64,000 bases of DNA, from NCBI RefSeq assembly GCF_003815975.1, contig NZ_CP033932.1, positions 1,775,001 through 1,839,000 of the forward strand, written 5' to 3'. The notes under the pieces were generated by a model. That model was not told the origin of the DNA and ran no database searches. It was given only the letters and a program-made list of their open reading frames with translations. Source of the DNA: Chryseobacterium bernardetii (GTDB lineage Bacteria; Bacteroidota; Bacteroidia; Flavobacteriales; Weeksellaceae). Below are positions 34,496 through 43,750 of this stretch, one piece after another. A program made the position numbers and the translations under genes. Positions within the stretch are counted from its first letter, which is position 1; every line of letters starts with the position of its first letter.

Positions 34496-35182
34496 TTAAT
34501 CGGTTGGAAAATCAATTTCGAATCCAATTCCTCTGAGGGATTGGATTTTTACTTTTGGATCATGGCTGAAATATTTACGTAGTCTGCTGATAAATACATC
34601 AAGGCTTCTTCCTGTAAAATAATCATTGGTTTCCCACAGGTTATCCAGGATATTATTCCTTGTAATGGTAGAATGGTTATGTTTAAGAAGATAGAGTAGT
34701 AAGTCCAGTTCACGAACTGTCATGCGTACATTACCATTAGGATGAGACAATAGAAGCTTTTGAGTTTCCAGGATGTAGTCACCAATCTTCAGCTGAGGTT
34801 CCGTAACTGGGGGAAGCGTTCTTTTCAGTATATTTTTTATTCGCAATACCAGTTCTTCGGGATCACATGGTTTGGCGATGTAGTCATCCGCGCCCATTTT
34901 TAATCCGGTTAAGCGATCAATTTTTTGATTTTTTGCAGTTAAAAATAGAATCGGAAAACTGTTATGTTCTTTCAATATCATTTTTGCAAGAGAAAAGCCG
35001 TCTATATTAGGCATCATAACATCCAGAATTCCGATCTGAAAAGGAAAATCAGTGCTAAGAAGCGGAATGATATCTTCAGGGTTCTGGTACCAGCTGATAT
35101 CAAAATCTTCCAGTTCAAGATATTGTTTAAGGATCGTTCCGAAATCAGAGTCGTCTTCTGCCAGCAGGATTTTAATTTTCAT
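34496..35182 (-). CDS. OmpR/PhoB-family response regulator
   Basis: The 228-residue product joins a receiver domain to a winged-helix DNA-binding domain. The acidic pocket is LLAEDDS, the phospho-acceptor Asp is in GILDVMMPNIDG, and the switch Thr and Lys are in FLTAKN and AKPCDP. The effector domain has RMTVRELDLLLYLLKH and FISRLRKYF. It overlaps the kinase gene by 11 bp (35172-35182), so the pair is co-translated. Its likely targets are the 11-bp phased TTAAC repeats in front of the TonB receptor (36539-36616), since OmpR-family dimers bind such head-to-tail repeats. The signal is unknown. Confidence 0.93.
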   Translation of the reverse strand: MKIKILLAEDDSDFGTILKQYLELEDFDISWYQNPEDIIPLLSTDFPFQIGILDVMMPNIDGFSLAKMILKEHNSFPILFLTAKNQKIDRLTGLKMGADDYIAKPCDPEELVLRIKNILKRTLPPVTEPQLKIGDYILETQKLLLSHPNGNVRMTVRELDLLLYLLKHNHSTITRNNILDNLWETNDYFTGRSLDVFISRLRKYFSHDPKVKIQSLRGIGFEIDFPTD

Positions 35183-36491
35183 AAGGAATGGTTATTTTAA
35201 AAGTACTTCCCATACCTGGTTGGCTTGATACCTCAATTTTACCGTGGTAGGATGTAACGATTTCTTTTACAAAATACAGCCCAAGCCCAAGTCCTTTGCT
35301 ATTATGAATATTATTGGCCTGTATCCTGTAGAATTTTTCAAAAATGTTCTTCAGCTCTTTACTTTCCATGCCGTTACCATTATCAGAAACTTCAATTTTT
35401 AAATTCTGAGCAGTATTACTGGTATTAACGGTTACGATGGAAGCCCCATATTTTATACTGTTTTCACAGAGATTCTTAACGATTGTTTCCATAAGATTTT
35501 TATCAAAAGGGAGCTGACGGGAAACTTTATTTTCAGATTTAAAATCTATCTGCGGATAGGTGAAGGCAAGATCCTGAATAAAAAAATCCCAGTGTTCAGG
35601 TTGTATAGCAATTATTTCTTCCGGTGTTTCATCTTTGTGCAATTGTAGCATCAGGCTTTCCAGTCTTGTAATTTGCCGGTCAATCAGTGGAAGTGTATCC
35701 GGATTCCATCCCTTTTTAAGCGTTTTGGAAGCTATTTTCAAAGTCGCTATCGGTGTTTTGAACTCGTGAGAAATGTTATCCACAACCGTGTGGAGAACTT
35801 TTACCTGTTTTTGTTGTTGGATGAGATTTTTGATTGTGAAAATATACAGTATAAGAACACTTGCAAGCAGGATAACACAGCAGATAATTAACAAAATAAT
35901 CTCTCTGAAAACAAGACTCTTTATATTTCCGATTTCAATCTCTGTTTGGGTCTCCACATGGAATGAATCCATATTGTTAATTGGTTTTTTTCCTGTAGTT
36001 TCCTGGGTAGAAGAAGTTCTCCAGGTACCGATGCTGGTAATAGCAGGTTTTCTTACCTTATCTTTGGTTTCGTAAATGGTGACCGGTTGCTGTAGCAGTT
36101 TAATGCTGTCGGGAAGGTGGATGAGTAAACGATATTGAATTCTTACACAGATGATATACCCGTCTTTTTTCCGATGCTCATTGATGTAAGCTGTTAAATT
36201 CTTACCCGAATTTTTTTTTTCATCTACCAGGTATTTTATAAAATCCTGCTTGTTGAGCTTTTTGTGATAGTATTTGATAATAACTTGCTGCAGAGAATCA
36301 TTTTTCGAATCCTTGGCAGAATGATTATTCACTACCTGATCGGTATAAACTGAGATACCCTGGTCAATGGATCTGTAGATCTCCCTTTCTTTAACCTGAT
36401 AGGTTTTGTACATAAAATAAACCTGAATTCCCAGCAAAAAGAGGAACAGTGTAGTGAAAATATAAATCAGGTTTTTGTTATTAGAGATCAT
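35172..36491 (-). CDS. Membrane sensor histidine kinase
   Basis: From the ATG at 36491 the product has 439 residues. An N-terminal membrane helix (IYIFTTLFLFLLGIQVYFMY), a ~170-residue periplasmic sensor region of unknown fold and a second helix (IILLIICCVILLASVLILYI) come first. The cytoplasmic kinase has the H-box NISHEFKTPIATL, the N-box NLCENSIKYGA, DNGNGMESKEL (G1) and GLGLGLYFVK (G2). No HAMP domain is obvious between helix 2 and the H-box. It phosphorylates the downstream overlapping regulator. It is divergent from the TonB receptor, sharing the intergenic region with the phased repeats. A start ten codons upstream is possible but less natural. Confidence 0.92.
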   Translation of the reverse strand: MISNNKNLIYIFTTLFLFLLGIQVYFMYKTYQVKEREIYRSIDQGISVYTDQVVNNHSAKDSKNDSLQQVIIKYYHKKLNKQDFIKYLVDEKKNSGKNLTAYINEHRKKDGYIICVRIQYRLLIHLPDSIKLLQQPVTIYETKDKVRKPAITSIGTWRTSSTQETTGKKPINNMDSFHVETQTEIEIGNIKSLVFREIILLIICCVILLASVLILYIFTIKNLIQQQKQVKVLHTVVDNISHEFKTPIATLKIASKTLKKGWNPDTLPLIDRQITRLESLMLQLHKDETPEEIIAIQPEHWDFFIQDLAFTYPQIDFKSENKVSRQLPFDKNLMETIVKNLCENSIKYGASIVTVNTSNTAQNLKIEVSDNGNGMESKELKNIFEKFYRIQANNIHNSKGLGLGLYFVKEIVTSYHGKIEVSSQPGMGSTFKITIPYEN

Positions 36492-36538
36492 TGAAACAAA
36501 GATAAAGCTTTCGTATTTCACTGATGGGGTATTTTTAT

Positions 36539-36616
36539 CATTAACCTTTCATTAACCTTTTTTTTGTTTTAAAGCAAAAAAGCTGTTAACCCATCATTAA
36601 CTGTTCATTAACTGAA
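36539..36616. promoter_or_regulatory. Five 11-bp phased CATTAAC repeats, probable OmpR-type operator
   Basis: CATTAACCTTT occurs twice in perfect tandem (36539-36549, 36550-36560). Then TGTTAACCCAT, CATTAACTGTT and CATTAACTGAA follow at 36584, 36595 and 36606, again with exact 11-bp spacing. The two clusters are about three helical turns apart. Direct repeats of this period are bound by OmpR/PhoB-type regulators. The last repeat ends 18 bases before a -7-like element, where a -33 element would lie. Confidence 0.75.
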
Positions 36617-36634
36617 ATTCTCGCTCCCAATATG

Positions 36635-36642
36635 GACTTTTG
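36635..36642 (+). promoter_or_regulatory. -7-like element of the TonB receptor gene
   Basis: GACTTTTG differs from TAnnTTTG in the first position only. No good -33 TTTG is present at the right distance; the phased repeats occupy that place, suggesting activator-dependent transcription. Confidence 0.5.
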
Positions 36643-36695
36643 TACTGTAAAAACAAGGATTAGTATTGTTTAACATCATTCTTAAAAATGTAATC

Positions 36696-39065
36696 ATGAA
36701 CAAAGCTCTTTTTTTTCTGTGTCTTCCCATGATGATGCTGGCTCAAAAACAAAAAATTGCAGGAACGGTGATGGATACCGAAAATCAAAAACTTTCAGCA
36801 GTGAATATAGTTCTGTACAATTCAAAAAACGAATTAATCAAAGAATTAAAGACTGATGGCAGTGGAGGTTTTATTCTGGAAGGTATTAATGAGCAAAATG
36901 TAAAGCTGGTGGTGCGGAACAATGGATATTCAGTATTCGAAAAGAACCTGGATCTTGAAAAACCTGATGCCTTACAAATTATTCTCAGAAAAGAAACCCG
37001 GGAAATAGAAGAGGTTGTAATGACTAAAAGAAACCCGGTGGTGAAAAGAAAGGTGGATCGCCTGGAATTTAATGTGGAAAACAGCAATATTTCATCACTC
37101 AATGCATGGGAAATTTTAAAGAAAACCCCAAATGTTACTGTTAATAATAATGTATTAACGGTGAAAGGAAGTGGAGGAATTTTGGTCACTATTAATGATA
37201 AAAAAGTAATGCTGACTGGTGATGAACTTAAAAATCTTTTGGAAAATACACAGGGAGATGAGGTGAAGTCTATTGAAGTTATTACCAATCCACCTGCAAA
37301 ATATGAAGCTTCAGGAAGTGCAGTGCTGAATCTTGTAATGAAAAAGAACAAGATTGAAGGCTATCGTGGGATAGTATCTTCAAAATATATTCAAACTCAG
37401 TATGCAAAAGCAGTTTTTGGACTGTCGCAATATTATAAAAAAGAGAAACTCTCCGTTATGGCAAGCTATTATAAAGGGATGGGCACTTATTTCCGTGAAG
37501 GAACTGATTACGTCCGTTATCCTGAAAGTGAAACCACATGGATGAGTACGATGAACAGGAAGGATAAAAACACTAACCAGAATACCCTGAATTTTAATGT
37601 AGAATATGAGTTGGACAGTTTAACCAACCTAAGCCTCAACTATTCAGGGTATTTTTCACCAAAATCCTATGGAATTTACGATGTGCCCACATTAATCTAT
37701 AATAACCGGGATATTGTAGAATCTCATTACAGAACTGTTAATGAACATGAATCAAATTCCATCAATAATTCGGTGAGTTTTCAGGTAGACAGGAAATTGA
37801 ATGAAAAAAGCAGCCTTTCATGGATCAATTACTTTACAGGAAATAATGCAGATAAATACCAGAATGTATCTACCTATTTAAATTTTGCAGGACAGCTTCC
37901 CAGAGAGGAGCATTTTCTGACTCAAAATAAGGCTGATGTTCAGCTGTATTCCACTCAATTGGATTATCAATGGAAAGGTGAAAAGCTGGAAGTGGAATCC
38001 GGAGCCAAATACAGCTTTGTAAAAACGAACAGTAAGCTTGATTTCTCTGATAATGAAAATGGATTAATGGAATTCAGACCGGCAAAAAGCAGCGACTTTA
38101 ATTATAAGGAACACAATTTCGCCCTGTATTCTTCACTTTCCTATAGCATCGGGAAATGGAATTTTAAAGGAGGCCTTCGTGCTGAAATGACGGATCTTGA
38201 AGGAATTGTTTCAGAACCTTATAACCGCAATAAAAACAACTATTGGAACTTTTTTCCAACTTTTTATGCTCAGTATACCACAGAAAATAAGCATGAGTTT
38301 GGGTTCTCCTACGGGAAAAGGATCAGCAGACCTTCCTATGCATGGCTGAATCCTGCAAAGTCCTATTACAATCTGTTTTCCTATTTTCAGGGTGATCCTG
38401 AGCTAAAAGCAACAATTATTCATAATCTTAATCTCTCGTATTCCTGGAAAGACTGGCATCTTGATCTGTATTATCGCAAAGAATTGTATCCAGCCATGGA
38501 AATCTCCTATCAGGTACCGGAAACCAATAATGTAGTTTATAATTTTACCAATATTGAAAAAGGACAGGCATTTGGGGCAAGCTTATATAAAAGTCTGCAG
38601 ATAAAACCCTGGTGGAATTTAATATTGTCCGAAAACCTGGAGCATAACGAAAATTATTTCAATGGAGTAGATGGGATATTACATCAGAATAAAGTCTGGA
38701 ACTGGATGTCTGATATTTCTACAAGTTTTACTTTAGATAAAAATAATGACTGGAAAATGGAAATAGGACATCGGTATTTCTCTTCAGGAATTCAGGGGCC
38801 CTTCAGGATTTCCAGCAGCTGGTCTGCCTATTTTGTGATGAACAGGAAGTTCTTCCATAAAAAGCTGGAAGCAGCATTTGTGGTGAATGATATTTTCAAA
38901 AGCACGCGCCAGAAAGTTGTTACCAAATATGCCAATCAGGATAATTATTTTCTGGATTATACAGATACCCAGGGTTTCACGTTATCATTGAAGTACAATT
39001 TCGGGAACCAATCTGTGAAGAATGCCAAAACGATCAGGAAAACAGCAGAGCAGGACAGGCTTTAA
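36696..39065 (+). CDS. TonB-dependent outer-membrane receptor with CarboxypepD_reg domain
   Basis: The ATG at 36696 gives 789 residues with a signal peptide (ALFFLCLPMMMLAQ). A carboxypeptidase-regulatory-like domain follows (KIAGTVMDTENQKLSAVNIV). The plug domain shows SSLNAWEILKKTPNVTVNNN and IEVITNPPAKYEASGSAVLN, and the rest is a beta-barrel of the outer-membrane beta-barrel family (aromatic strands such as YRGIVSSKYIQTQYAKAVFG). No canonical TonB box was seen. No SusD-like partner is adjacent, so it is more likely an uptake channel for a small substrate or peptide than a Sus-type transporter. Its divergent two-component system and phased operator make it a probable direct target. Confidence 0.9.
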   Translation: MNKALFFLCLPMMMLAQKQKIAGTVMDTENQKLSAVNIVLYNSKNELIKELKTDGSGGFILEGINEQNVKLVVRNNGYSVFEKNLDLEKPDALQIILRKETREIEEVVMTKRNPVVKRKVDRLEFNVENSNISSLNAWEILKKTPNVTVNNNVLTVKGSGGILVTINDKKVMLTGDELKNLLENTQGDEVKSIEVITNPPAKYEASGSAVLNLVMKKNKIEGYRGIVSSKYIQTQYAKAVFGLSQYYKKEKLSVMASYYKGMGTYFREGTDYVRYPESETTWMSTMNRKDKNTNQNTLNFNVEYELDSLTNLSLNYSGYFSPKSYGIYDVPTLIYNNRDIVESHYRTVNEHESNSINNSVSFQVDRKLNEKSSLSWINYFTGNNADKYQNVSTYLNFAGQLPREEHFLTQNKADVQLYSTQLDYQWKGEKLEVESGAKYSFVKTNSKLDFSDNENGLMEFRPAKSSDFNYKEHNFALYSSLSYSIGKWNFKGGLRAEMTDLEGIVSEPYNRNKNNYWNFFPTFYAQYTTENKHEFGFSYGKRISRPSYAWLNPAKSYYNLFSYFQGDPELKATIIHNLNLSYSWKDWHLDLYYRKELYPAMEISYQVPETNNVVYNFTNIEKGQAFGASLYKSLQIKPWWNLILSENLEHNENYFNGVDGILHQNKVWNWMSDISTSFTLDKNNDWKMEIGHRYFSSGIQGPFRISSSWSAYFVMNRKFFHKKLEAAFVVNDIFKSTRQKVVTKYANQDNYFLDYTDTQGFTLSLKYNFGNQSVKNAKTIRKTAEQDRL

Positions 39066-39264
39066 ACAGAGTTTAGAGTAAGGGCACTAAAATTGAAGGA
39101 TGGAAGCAGGACTTTCATGACTTCCGGTCTTCAGTTTTCATCACCTGACTTTTTAGAATATTTTAAATTAAAGACTAATTACCATAAAACATTATTATAA
39201 AAGAAATTATCGCTTGATGGTACATTTTCGCTATTTTTGATACTTATCTAAAAAAGAGATTACT

Positions 39265-41130
39265 ATGAAGAGAATTTTTTCCGGAATGCTGATGGTTGTT
39301 TCATTACTGCAACTTTCTGCTCAGGAATTGTATATGCCGCGAAATATTAAAATAGCTTATGAAAAAGGAACCCGTGATATTTCTGGTGCACCGGGTAAAA
39401 ACTACTGGCAGAATAAAGGAGTTTATAATGTTGATGTAAAAGTAGATGCCAATACAAAAACCGTTTCCGGAAAAGAAACCATAGTTTATACCAATAATAG
39501 TCCGGATCATCTTAATGAATTGGCTATAAGATTTGTCAATAACCTTCATAAGCCGCAATCTCCAAGATCCGGATCCGTTTCTAAAGATTTTCTGTCTACA
39601 GGGCTTAAGATCAAATCATTCATTGTAAATGGTGAAAAATATGACATCAATAGTGATGATTGGGGAACGGTGGAAAAAGTAAAATTAAAATCCCCCTTAA
39701 AATCAAAGTCAAAAGCAGAGGTTAAGATTGAATGGGAGTATCCTCTTTCAGTACAAAGCGGGAGAGAAGGGCAGATTGATCCCGAAACCTTCTACGTAGC
39801 TTATTCTTTCCCGAGAATTTCTGTTTATGATGATTATAACGGATGGGATATGCTCCCGCATTCAGACAGACAGGAGTTTTATAATGATTTTAATGATTAT
39901 AGCTTTGCCATAACGGCTCCAAAGAACTATGTGGTATGGGCAACCGGAGATTTCCAGAATCCGGAAGATGTTCTTCAGCCAGAATATCTGAAAAGATATA
40001 AAGCTTCATTGAAAAGCGACCAGCTCATGCATATTGCTACAGAGCAGGAAATGAAGTCAGGAAAAGTGACCAAGCAGAATAAATGGAATGTCTGGAAGTT
40101 TAAAGCCAATCATATTACCGACTTCTGTTTTGCTTTAAGCAACCATTATGTATGGGATGCTGCCAGTGTTCAGTTGAAAACCAAAAGAGCCAGTGTTCAG
40201 GCAGGATATAAAGCAGGAGCGAAAGATTTTGAACATTATGTAGACTGGATGCGTTATAACCTGGACTGGTTTTCCAAAAACTGGCCGGGAGTAGAATATC
40301 CTTATAATGTAATGACAGCTATTCAGGGATATGCAGATATGGAATATCCTATGATGATTAATGATACCAGTATTCCTGAAGACTTCCAGGATGCCCGACT
40401 TACAGCGGACCATGAAATTGCTCATACCTATTTTCCTTTCTATATGGGAATCAATGAGACAAGATATGCGTTTATGGATGAAGGTTGGGCAACTACTTTA
40501 GAATATCTGATCGGGATTGATGAAAATGGGGAAGATAAAGCAAAAGAATTTTATAAAAACTTCCGTGTAAAAAAATGGATCAATGACCCGTCAGCAGAAC
40601 AGGATCAGCCAATCATTACAATGAGTACACAGGTAAGTGGTTCAGGGTATGGAAACAATTCGTATGTGAAATCTTCCCTGTCTTATCTTGCATTAAAGGA
40701 TTATCTGGGGGATGAGCTATTCAAAAAAGCATTACATCACTATATGGATAACTGGAACGGGAAACATCCGGTGCCGTGGGATTATTTCAACTCAATGAAT
40801 ACTGGTTCCGGAAAAAACCTGAACTGGTTTTTCCAGAATTGGTTTTATACCAATAATTATATTGACCTAAAAGTGGCAGGAGCTTCTCAAATGAATGATC
40901 TGCTTACCATAAATGTCGTGAATGTGGGGGGATTTGCCATTCCGTTTGATACTGTATTATCTTATGAAGACGGAACTACGGAGAAATTGCATTTTTCACC
41001 GTCTGTCTGGGAGAAAGATCAGAAATTAACCGACCTTGTAATTCCGATTAAGAAAAAAGTGAAATCTGTAAAATTGGATGGAGAAATCTTTATGGATTAT
41101 ACTCCGGAAGATAACAGTAAAATTTTATAA
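39265..41130 (+). CDS. M1 family metallopeptidase (secreted), second copy
   Basis: The 621-residue protein has a signal peptide (MLMVVSLLQLSAQE) and starts its mature part with KNYWQNKGVYNVDVKVD, the same strand as in the paralogue at 31630. The zinc site is HEIAH (383-387) with E406 in FMDEGWATT, the gluzincin spacing. The GAMEN-like loop reads GYADMEYPMM, so substrate recognition differs from the first copy. The expected role is periplasmic peptide degradation. TATTTTTG (39232-39239) is a good -7 element. It ends at a bidirectional terminator. Confidence 0.92.
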   Translation: MKRIFSGMLMVVSLLQLSAQELYMPRNIKIAYEKGTRDISGAPGKNYWQNKGVYNVDVKVDANTKTVSGKETIVYTNNSPDHLNELAIRFVNNLHKPQSPRSGSVSKDFLSTGLKIKSFIVNGEKYDINSDDWGTVEKVKLKSPLKSKSKAEVKIEWEYPLSVQSGREGQIDPETFYVAYSFPRISVYDDYNGWDMLPHSDRQEFYNDFNDYSFAITAPKNYVVWATGDFQNPEDVLQPEYLKRYKASLKSDQLMHIATEQEMKSGKVTKQNKWNVWKFKANHITDFCFALSNHYVWDAASVQLKTKRASVQAGYKAGAKDFEHYVDWMRYNLDWFSKNWPGVEYPYNVMTAIQGYADMEYPMMINDTSIPEDFQDARLTADHEIAHTYFPFYMGINETRYAFMDEGWATTLEYLIGIDENGEDKAKEFYKNFRVKKWINDPSAEQDQPIITMSTQVSGSGYGNNSYVKSSLSYLALKDYLGDELFKKALHHYMDNWNGKHPVPWDYFNSMNTGSGKNLNWFFQNWFYTNNYIDLKVAGASQMNDLLTINVVNVGGFAIPFDTVLSYEDGTTEKLHFSPSVWEKDQKLTDLVIPIKKKVKSVKLDGEIFMDYTPEDNSKIL

Positions 41131-41134
41131 AATT

Positions 41135-41161
41135 AAAAGCCTTCAGGATATGAAGGCTTTT
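41135..41161. terminator. Bidirectional terminator
   Basis: AAAAGCCTTCA (41135-41145) and TGAAGGCTTTT (41151-41161) form a perfect 11-bp stem between convergent genes. Confidence 0.9.
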
Positions 41162-41167
41162 GTTATT

Positions 41168-42556
41168 TTAGAAATAGGCAGTTAATCTCAATCCTAAAGT
41201 TATGTAATTGATTTTTTCTTTAGCAATCAGATTGTTCAGTTCCTGATCCAATTCTGCGCTTTCTTTAATTTCATCGCTGAAATGATAACGTATTGTAGAA
41301 TTGATCTGATTGTAATCTGTATAAAAAGTAAGACCTAATCCCGGATTGAACTTATAAGTCATAGAAGCTCCTGTATTCCAGCGGAAAGCTGGTTTGGGTT
41401 TGTATCTGGCTATCTGGAGTTCGTGATTAGGAGTGTCTATTTCATTCCCTTTTACAAAAACTTTTCCACTGGCAGTTGCAGCGTATCCGCCGGTCAACTT
41501 TAAGGTTAGCTGCCATTTGTCTGAAAGTTCATGAGAAAAATAGGGTCCAATACCTGCAGCCAGGAAGCCCATAGATTGTGTTTTAATTTCATGGTCCCCA
41601 AAGTCCTGGCCATCATCAAAGGTTATTCTTTGAGATTTAATAGGGAAGCTGCTGAAAGTGATATCTGCCCCCACACCCCATTTTTTTGAAAAGAAATAAG
41701 CTCCTTCCAATCCACCTTCAAAACCGGTCTGCTTTTTATCATCCAGCTCAGATTCTCTGAGGAAGTTGGTGGTGCCTAATGCTGTACCCATCTTTAACGA
41801 AAGAAAAGAAGGATAGTCATTTCCCTGTATTCTGGATAAAATGCTTAAATTATCACCTTTGTTCTTATAAATTTTATCAATAAAGAAATATCCGAGTTCT
41901 GTTGATATGATCCCGATCCCGGCTCCGGCAAGGATATCCGGCACCCAATGTCTGTTATTTAAATTTCGTCCAAGTCCTGTAATAGTAGCAGAACCATATC
42001 CGGCGATGCTGTAAGCTGGGTTTACCATTCCATATTCTTTATGAAGAAAACTGGCATTGGTAAAAGCCATAGCAGCATGTCCTGAAGGAAAAGAATTATT
42101 TTTAGACCCATCCGGACGCTCAACTTTTGCAGTATATTTGATGGAGTTTACAAGAATCCCCATAATCACTAAGCTGGCACCGTAGGATAAAGTTGCTCTT
42201 CCAATATTGTTTCTTCCCTTTACACCGGCCAGTTTTAATCCGTATACAGCTACGGCAGGAGCGTACTGAAGATAATCATCATATTTAACTTTGAAGTTGG
42301 GGAGATACCGGTTTCTTACTTCGCGGATATTTTCTTTTTCTCCCCATGTGGCTGTGGCTGCAGTAAAAAGAATAGCAGGTGCTACAGATTTTTTTACCCA
42401 TTCCTTCTTAAAAAACGGTGTTTTTTCCTGAATAGAAAGTCCTGAGTTAATCAATGTTAGGTCTTCCCTGAGATTTCTGGTTTGGATGCTGTCCTGAGCT
42501 TTAATGCAGGATAAATGCAATAGTATTCCTGATGCTAATGCTATTTTTTTCATCAT
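41168..42556 (-). CDS. PAP2 phosphatase with C-terminal outer-membrane-like domain
   Basis: The 462-residue product has a signal peptide with a possible lipobox (GILLHLSC). The PAP2 motifs are in order: KVERPDGS (motif 1), SFPSGHA (motif 2, catalytic His) and GLGRNLNNRHWVPDILAG (motif 3 with Arg, His and Asp). PAP2 enzymes remove phosphate from lipid phosphates such as undecaprenyl pyrophosphate or phosphatidic acid. After residue ~250 comes a ~200-residue region of alternating polar and aromatic strands (GLEGAYFFSKKWGVGADITF), ending in a terminal Phe (LRLTAYF), like an outer-membrane barrel. This fusion suggests lipid A or other outer-membrane lipid dephosphorylation. It stands alone. Confidence 0.85.
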   Translation of the reverse strand: MMKKIALASGILLHLSCIKAQDSIQTRNLREDLTLINSGLSIQEKTPFFKKEWVKKSVAPAILFTAATATWGEKENIREVRNRYLPNFKVKYDDYLQYAPAVAVYGLKLAGVKGRNNIGRATLSYGASLVIMGILVNSIKYTAKVERPDGSKNNSFPSGHAAMAFTNASFLHKEYGMVNPAYSIAGYGSATITGLGRNLNNRHWVPDILAGAGIGIISTELGYFFIDKIYKNKGDNLSILSRIQGNDYPSFLSLKMGTALGTTNFLRESELDDKKQTGFEGGLEGAYFFSKKWGVGADITFSSFPIKSQRITFDDGQDFGDHEIKTQSMGFLAAGIGPYFSHELSDKWQLTLKLTGGYAATASGKVFVKGNEIDTPNHELQIARYKPKPAFRWNTGASMTYKFNPGLGLTFYTDYNQINSTIRYHFSDEIKESAELDQELNNLIAKEKINYITLGLRLTAYF

Positions 42557-42597
42557 TAACGGTGCTGAAATTAAATCGCGTAAAAATATTAAAAAAA

Positions 42598-42620
42598 TCT
42601 ATCCCAAAAATTGAGATAGA
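42598..42620 (-). terminator. Terminator after first M43 gene
   Basis: TCTATC (42598-42603) pairs with GATAGA (42615-42620). On the minus strand a T-rich run follows. The same core occurs in the terminator of the second M43 gene. Confidence 0.7.
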
Positions 42621-42661
42621 CTATTTTAATATTTTTATAATATTTCAACAGATATTGTTGA

Positions 42662-43681
42662 TTATCTTAATCCAGATCTTGGCCCGGCTGCAGATACTAC
42701 AGCCTGCATTCTTGTTTTTTGGTTGGCAGAGAACATAAACATTGCCTTATCATCTACATAGTCCATATAGTTCATAAACATCTGAGAACGGCTTACTCCT
42801 CCACAAACTCTGTTCAGCGGATAGGTAGGAGTTCCGTAGTTAGGACCAGGTGAAGCCGGGGTATCATTAGAATAATCTGTTTGGCAGCCTACATCAGATG
42901 AACCCCAAAGGTGTGGAAGGTTTAAGTAATGCCCTACTTCATGCGTTACTGTTCTTCCTAAGTTGAAAGGAGCTGAAGCGCCGGTTTTTCCTATATACTG
43001 ATATCCTATTACAAGACCATCGTACCATTGTCCTGCATGTTCCGGATAGTAAGCGTAGCCTAAAGTTCCAGGCTGGCTGTTTTCGTCAAGAATTGAATTA
43101 ACAACCCATATATTCAGGTTCTTGTTCACATCAGTAGCATCAATACCTCCTGTACTTGCTTTTTTCATTTCTTCAAGATCAGATCTCCAGCCGGTTTTTG
43201 TATTCTGTTTACGGTTGGTAGCTACTAATTTGAAGCGGATTTTTACATCTCCTGCAGCTGAAGGCTGAAATGCTGAAGGAATTTTAGTGATGTCGGAATT
43301 AGTAGCACCATAATCAGCATTCAGTACTGCAATTTGTTCCGCTATTCTTGCATCAGAAACATTTTGAGTGGAAGTATTGTAGATTACATTAAAAACAACC
43401 GGGATTTCTACTGTTCCGTCCGCAAGTACTTTTCCTACTTTAAGATTTTCTGTAAATCTTTCGGTACTGGATTCAATATCTGCTATTTTTTGCTTGAGTG
43501 AAGGATTCTTCAGAAGCATCGCCTGTCTTATTTCTTCTGATGGGCATTTTCTCTGGGTAGCCGTTAAAGCAGTTGGCATAGCTTCCGAATTTGTTGGTGT
43601 TTCATTTTGATTGGCCACGCTGTCATTATTACAGGCTGCCATAAAGCTCAGAACTAGAGCTCCAAAAAAGAGTTTTTTCAT
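42662..43681 (-). CDS. M43 (pappalysin-type) zinc metalloprotease lipoprotein, copy 1
   Basis: From the ATG at 43681 the 339-residue product has a lipobox (FGALVLSFMAAC) and an Asn/Glu/Thr-rich linker. A propeptide-like helix comes next (CPSEEIRQAMLLKNPSLKQK). The metzincin site HEVGHYLNLPH starts at residue 247, with a Met-turn in MFMNYMDYVDD. In the usual HExxHxxGxxH the Gly is Asn, in both copies. The domain resembles ulilysin-type calcium-activated proteases. It is probably anchored to the outer membrane and cuts extracellular proteins. A near-identical gene lies 450 bp upstream, and both have the same promoter and terminator elements. Confidence 0.9.
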   Translation of the reverse strand: MKKLFFGALVLSFMAACNNDSVANQNETPTNSEAMPTALTATQRKCPSEEIRQAMLLKNPSLKQKIADIESSTERFTENLKVGKVLADGTVEIPVVFNVIYNTSTQNVSDARIAEQIAVLNADYGATNSDITKIPSAFQPSAAGDVKIRFKLVATNRKQNTKTGWRSDLEEMKKASTGGIDATDVNKNLNIWVVNSILDENSQPGTLGYAYYPEHAGQWYDGLVIGYQYIGKTGASAPFNLGRTVTHEVGHYLNLPHLWGSSDVGCQTDYSNDTPASPGPNYGTPTYPLNRVCGGVSRSQMFMNYMDYVDDKAMFMFSANQKTRMQAVVSAAGPRSGLR

Positions 43682-43709
43682 ATCGTTATAATATAATGTG
43701 GTTGAAGGC

Positions 43710-43750
43710 GTGAAATTATATTTTTTAAAAATAATATGCAAATTATTTCT
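43710..43750 (-). promoter_or_regulatory. Promoter block shared by the M43 paralogues (copy 1)
   Basis: On the minus strand TTTG, 18 bases, TATAATTTC is seen, then GC before the gene. The same block (TTG-N18-TATAATTTC) precedes copy 2 at 45158-45200 with nearly identical spacer. It is close to the -33/-7 consensus. Confidence 0.55.

Noticed and set aside
39066-39200. GGAAG/CTTCC complementary pieces after the TonB receptor gene, as a terminator.
   Set aside because: The pairing is weak and no T tract follows; it is more likely a decayed dispersed repeat.
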